A stretch of DNA of 8,068 nt from Planctomycetota bacterium. Lineage in GTDB: Bacteria > Planctomycetota > UBA1135. The position numbers were made by a program, and so were the translations under genes. Shown piece after piece: positions 5,362-8,068 of this stretch (position 1 is its first letter; the number at the start of each line of letters is the position of its first letter). The notes beneath the pieces are model-generated. The model made no database searches. It worked only from the letters and a program-made list of their open reading frames with translations, and was not told the DNA's origin. The DNA is taken from contig NVWJ01000017.1 in the NCBI GenBank assembly GCA_002746235.1, positions 4,747-12,814 of the forward strand, given 5' to 3'.

Positions 5362-6927
5362 ATCCTTGGTTGACCACAGCAACAACTTGGCCTTTTCCAT
5401 TTGCAGCAAAAATTCGGACCGATAGCCCTGGAGGTCGGTCCCCTTGGCTAGTTTGCCACGCGCTATGGCGTTCTCCAAAGAAGCCTCGGCTTTGAATTCC
5501 GAATCACGGAGTACTAAGCAGCATTCTGCCACACTGCTTGCAAAATCAAAGTTGCGTGAGGTCGAGGTCGACCAAATCTGCTGTTTGGTCGCCGAGTGCT
5601 CAAAACGGGTGCTTTGCTTGGAATGCGGGTCTTTGTAACGCACCTTAAGCGTGAACCACTCTTCGTTTGGGGCAACCTTTGGCATCGAAGCTTGTTGATA
5701 CTTCAAGGCATCGACACCACCGTGTGCTTCGAGTGAATCGGCAGGGATGATTTCGTACAGCGCAGTCACTTGATGACCCGACCCCATTTCTCCGGCATCC
5801 TTGCGGTCATCGTTGAAATCCTTGTCTTCGAGCATGCGGTTTTCGTAGCCGATCAAGCGGTAAGCAGAAACTGCAGCGGGATTGAATTCAATTTGAAGTT
5901 TCACATCTTTGGCAACCGTATACATGGTGCTGCCAAACTCGGTGACTAAAGCTTTCTTTGCCTCCAGAAGGCTATCGATATAGGTATAGTTGCCATTGCC
6001 ATGATCCGCGAGGCCTTCCATTTTGTGGTCACGGTAGTTTCCGTTACCGAAACCAAGCACGCTGAGGAAAATGTTTTGCTCGCGCTTCGATGCAATCAAT
6101 TGCACCAACTCAGAATCATCACTAATGCCAACGTTGAAGTCGCCATCGGTGGCAAGAATAATACGGTTGTTGCCATCCTCCTGGAAGTAATCGGAAGCCA
6201 CGGAATAGGCCAGTTCAATGCCTTCGCCACCGGCCGTTGAACCGCCAGAGCTTAAGGCATTGATGGCACTCAAAATCTTTGTCTTCTCCGTGCCAGGTGT
6301 GGAATCTAAAACCAAACCGGCGCTACCTGCATAGGTGACAATCGCAACTCGGTCTTGTGGCCGCAGCTCCGCTACCAATAAGCGCATCGAATCCTGCAAC
6401 AATGGCAGTTTGTTACGCGCACTCATCGAGCCGGAAACGTCTAGGAGGAACACCAGATTACTGGCTGGGATGGACTCTTTTGGAATATCCTTCGCCTGCA
6501 AACCAACCAAAAGCAGATGGTGCCCTGCGTTCCACGGACAAGCCGCCATTTCAAAAGTAGTGCTGATGGGCGATTCCCCGGTTGGCTGCGCATAGTCATA
6601 GGTGAAGTAGTTCAGGAACTCCTCGGTGCGCACAATCTCGCGCGGCGGGAGCTCGTCATGCAGCAGAAAATTACGACTCATGGAATAACTCGCGGTATCG
6701 ACGTCGATGGAGAAGGTGGATAAAGGATGGTCGCTGACGTTCTGGAAAGCATTCGTTAGGAAATCATCGTCAGTGGTTAAACCTACTTCTGGATCAAAAT
6801 GTCGCGTTGGTTGTGGTGTGCTGTAAACCCTTCCATAGTCGGCCATCTCGGAACTGGTACAGCCATTGGAAGCTAGGCTTAGAGCGAATAGTGTGAAAAA
6901 CGAAAGCGTTTTGGTTGGACATTCCAT
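5353..6927 (-). CDS. YfbK-type VWA domain lipoprotein
   Basis: The 524-residue product matches the YfbK family of exported VWA proteins. Starting at ATG 6927 it has a signal peptide (MECPTKTLSFFTLFALSLASNGC) with a somewhat irregular lipobox, SNGC, and lipidation expected at Cys23. A conserved N-terminal block follows (HPLSTFSIDVDTASYSMSR, about 67-85). The VWA domain (about 155-335) has a complete metal-ion-dependent adhesion site: Asp163-x-Ser165-x-Ser167 (DVSGS), Thr231 (GGSTAGG) and Asp261 (ATDGDFN). The C-terminal region (about 425-520, RYKDPH to LLQMEKAK) fits the DUF3520 tail of this family. It probably binds protein ligands through a divalent metal at the envelope; partners are unknown. 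AAGAGA lies a few bases upstream of this ATG. A TTG at 6972, overlapping the thrB stop, would add 15 residues and is less likely. Confidence 0.88.
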   Translation of the reverse strand: MECPTKTLSFFTLFALSLASNGCTSSEMADYGRVYSTPQPTRHFDPEVGLTTDDDFLTNAFQNVSDHPLSTFSIDVDTASYSMSRNFLLHDELPPREIVRTEEFLNYFTYDYAQPTGESPISTTFEMAACPWNAGHHLLLVGLQAKDIPKESIPASNLVFLLDVSGSMSARNKLPLLQDSMRLLVAELRPQDRVAIVTYAGSAGLVLDSTPGTEKTKILSAINALSSGGSTAGGEGIELAYSVASDYFQEDGNNRIILATDGDFNVGISDDSELVQLIASKREQNIFLSVLGFGNGNYRDHKMEGLADHGNGNYTYIDSLLEAKKALVTEFGSTMYTVAKDVKLQIEFNPAAVSAYRLIGYENRMLEDKDFNDDRKDAGEMGSGHQVTALYEIIPADSLEAHGGVDALKYQQASMPKVAPNEEWFTLKVRYKDPHSKQSTRFEHSATKQQIWSTSTSRNFDFASSVAECCLVLRDSEFKAEASLENAIARGKLAKGTDLQGYRSEFLLQMEKAKLLLWSTKDLD

Positions 6928-6968
6928 AGTTCTCTTACGTAGCAGTAGAAAACTATTGGGAAAAATAA

Positions 6969-7889
6969 TCAACCACGCAAAAACTTAGCGCCATGGGAAT
7001 GCGCTCGCGCCACGACCACACTTCCACTGTCGCCCCATAGACGCTTCACGCGCCCCGCCAAACGGGCTTCCAAGTTTTGCACTTCACCTACGTGGCTCAG
7101 CACCAACAGCGCCGACCCAGCGCCGGACAAAGTCGCACCCAAAGCACCCGCTTCATAGGCAAAGTCCAACATGGCCTTGGCGCCGGTCATCAGCTTCAGG
7201 CGCGGCGCAACATGCAGATCATCGGCAATACCCAGTTTGATGTAATCCGGCTTCAAAGTGCGCAATCCTTCGAGCAAAATCGGCGGCCGATGCGCCTGAC
7301 GCATAGCGCGTCCAAAGGAAACCGAGGTCGGCAAAGCTTCACGGGAGCGCTTGGTGGTCATCGGATAGGGGGGGATGATTAACAGAAAGCGCAGATTCCG
7401 ATGTAGCGGAACTGGATGATGAATCCACGCTTCGCCCTTGGCCCCAAGGCTCCAATGGGCACCACCAACCATGGAGGCGACCGCATTTTCTGGATTCCCT
7501 TCGAGTTCGATGGCTTCGTTTAACAACTCAGCGGTCTTGAGCTTGCCGCCGCACAGCCGATCACCCAACAACAATCCTGCCACCAAGCCGGCTCCACTCA
7601 GGCCCAATCCGCGTCCTGGGGGGACATCAGCCTGGGCTGTTAGCTCGCCATTCGGGAGAGTCTTGTTCGATAAAATCGCCGCCCGACGCATGCCGCGCAT
7701 AATCGGGTCTTGAGATAAACGCAGCGGAGACTCCTCTAATACCCCCTTTCGCACCAAAGTCGTCCTTTTGCCTGGCCGCCATTGAACTTCGAGAAATAGG
7801 TCCAAAGCAATGCTGAAGGCATCGAAACCGGGACCCACATTAGAGGTCGAAGCGGGGACTCGGAGTCGTTGCGCGCGGGGACTAGTCAT
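6969..7889 (-). CDS. thrB: Homoserine kinase
   Basis: The 306-residue GHMP-family kinase phosphorylates homoserine with ATP, the step before threonine synthase in threonine biosynthesis. It is cytosolic. Motif 1 is VPASTSNVGPGFDAF (11-25). The glycine-rich phosphate loop is PPGRGLGLSGAGLVAG (90-105). EGNPENAVASMVGG (130-143), TTKRSREALP (178-187) and the C-terminal motif 3 GALGATLSGAGSALLVLS (248-265) also match. Length is typical. In the phosphate loop the first of the usual two serines (GLGSS) is Leu97, while Ser98 is kept. The ATG at 7889 places motif 1 at the expected distance, but has no Shine-Dalgarno site. It is followed by the VWA lipoprotein gene 41 bp downstream, probably in one transcript, and lies divergently from the gene at 8004. 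No other threonine gene is in view. Confidence 0.93.
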   Translation of the reverse strand: MTSPRAQRLRVPASTSNVGPGFDAFSIALDLFLEVQWRPGKRTTLVRKGVLEESPLRLSQDPIMRGMRRAAILSNKTLPNGELTAQADVPPGRGLGLSGAGLVAGLLLGDRLCGGKLKTAELLNEAIELEGNPENAVASMVGGAHWSLGAKGEAWIHHPVPLHRNLRFLLIIPPYPMTTKRSREALPTSVSFGRAMRQAHRPPILLEGLRTLKPDYIKLGIADDLHVAPRLKLMTGAKAMLDFAYEAGALGATLSGAGSALLVLSHVGEVQNLEARLAGRVKRLWGDSGSVVVARAHSHGAKFLRG

Positions 7890-7904
7890 TTGCGAAGATT
7901 TCGC

Positions 7905-7910
7905 TAAAAT
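7905..7910 (+). promoter_or_regulatory. Possible -10 element for the gene at 8004
   Basis: TAAAAT lies in the divergent gap between thrB and the gene at 8004. Transcription from it would start near 7917, immediately before the first leader hairpin. No convincing -35 hexamer is seen at 16-18 bp, so support is limited to the hexamer and its position. Confidence 0.25.
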
Positions 7911-7920
7911 TGGCGGCTTC

Positions 7921-7981
7921 CCCTGACCGTGGCAAGCCCAAATTTGGCGTGCGTCAGGGTTCCTTCTTCAGCCTACGGGCT
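7921..7981 (+). promoter_or_regulatory. Structured 5' leader of the gene at 8004
   Basis: CCCTGAC (7921-7927) pairs perfectly with GTCAGGG (7953-7959). Inside, GCA/TGC (7932-7934 with 7950-7952) and GCC/GGC (7936-7938 with 7946-7948) extend the stem around a four-base bulge and an A-G mismatch to loop CAAATTT. A second hairpin, AGCC/GGCT closed by a TACG (UNCG-type) tetraloop, occupies 7970-7981. GGGCT (7977-7981) could instead pair with AGCCC (7935-7939) inside the first stem, so two exclusive folds are possible. The first stem is followed by TTCCTTCTTC. It may be a cis-regulatory RNA; no known riboswitch class is recognised. Confidence 0.35.
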
Positions 7982-8003
7982 CACTGTACACCCTTCCAGA
8001 AAC

Positions 8004-8068
8004 ATGACTACCGAGACCCTTCCTAACCCCGACCTTTCCAAGTCGGAGGAAAAGCGCCTCAGTAACCT
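8004..8068 (+). CDS. 5' end of an unidentified gene (truncated by window end)
   Basis: ATG 8004-8006 opens a frame that runs to the window end, giving 21 full codons beginning MTTETLPNPDLSKSEE. The visible part is hydrophilic and charged, with no signal peptide, so a cytosolic protein is likely. Too little is present for identification. The start is judged by protein-like composition and by the structured leader that precedes it by about 20 bases; there is no Shine-Dalgarno site. It is divergent from thrB. Confidence 0.5.
   Translation, partial: MTTETLPNPDLSKSEEKRLSN

Noticed and set aside
6928..6972. TTG start at 6972 for the VWA lipoprotein, overlapping the thrB stop
   Set aside because: It would place 15 extra residues before a signal peptide that is already complete from ATG 6927, and it has no ribosome-binding site. 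Coupling to thrB keeps it possible but less likely.

Overview
The window looks chromosomal, from a Gram-negative bacterium of moderate GC content. Two lipobox-bearing proteins and a YfbK-type von Willebrand factor A (VWA) lipoprotein imply an outer envelope. The tyrosine recombinase has the layout I associate with Planctomycetota/Verrucomicrobiota (PVC group) integrases: an N-terminal 'HKPTGQ...GKTFYTGKW' block, a basic insert before the second catalytic box, and NQLRH in place of HxLRH. A PVC assignment is an inference from these protein features only.

Layout. Positions 1-267 hold the 3' end of an unrecognised gene. Positions 268-614 hold no convincing gene, only short GC-rich hairpins. Positions 615-1799 (minus) encode a complete tyrosine integrase. 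Positions 1800-1908 separate it from a tRNA-Pro(UGG) gene (1909-1985, minus, CCA encoded); this gap holds a perfect 16-bp palindrome just upstream of the integrase and a double-hairpin/T-tract terminator. The integrase lies against the 3' end of the tRNA, the usual arrangement of an integrative element whose other end would be left of the window.

To the right of the tRNA lies apparently core genome. A closely packed plus-strand run holds elbB (a DJ-1/PfpI-fold glyoxalase-like protein), an Enzyme I (PtsI) homologue, a small lipoprotein and a three-helix membrane protein. It converges on a minus-strand pair, thrB (homoserine kinase) followed by the VWA lipoprotein gene. At the right edge a divergent gene starts at 8004 behind a leader that can form hairpins; only its first 21 codons are visible.

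The most unusual item is the Enzyme I homologue. It is full length and keeps the phospho-acceptor histidine (His201), but several residues of its PEP-binding half differ from the active family: the GGDK loop is SSSS, the Asn-Asp pair that holds phosphate and magnesium is Asp-Thr, and the catalytic cysteine is tyrosine. It may be a phosphorelay or regulatory paralogue rather than a PEP-dependent kinase. The other points of interest are the palindrome controlling or marking the integrase, a face-to-face overlap between the tRNA-Pro promoter and the start of elbB, and the structured leader at 7921-7981. I found no CRISPR array, toxin-antitoxin pair or recognisable defence system.
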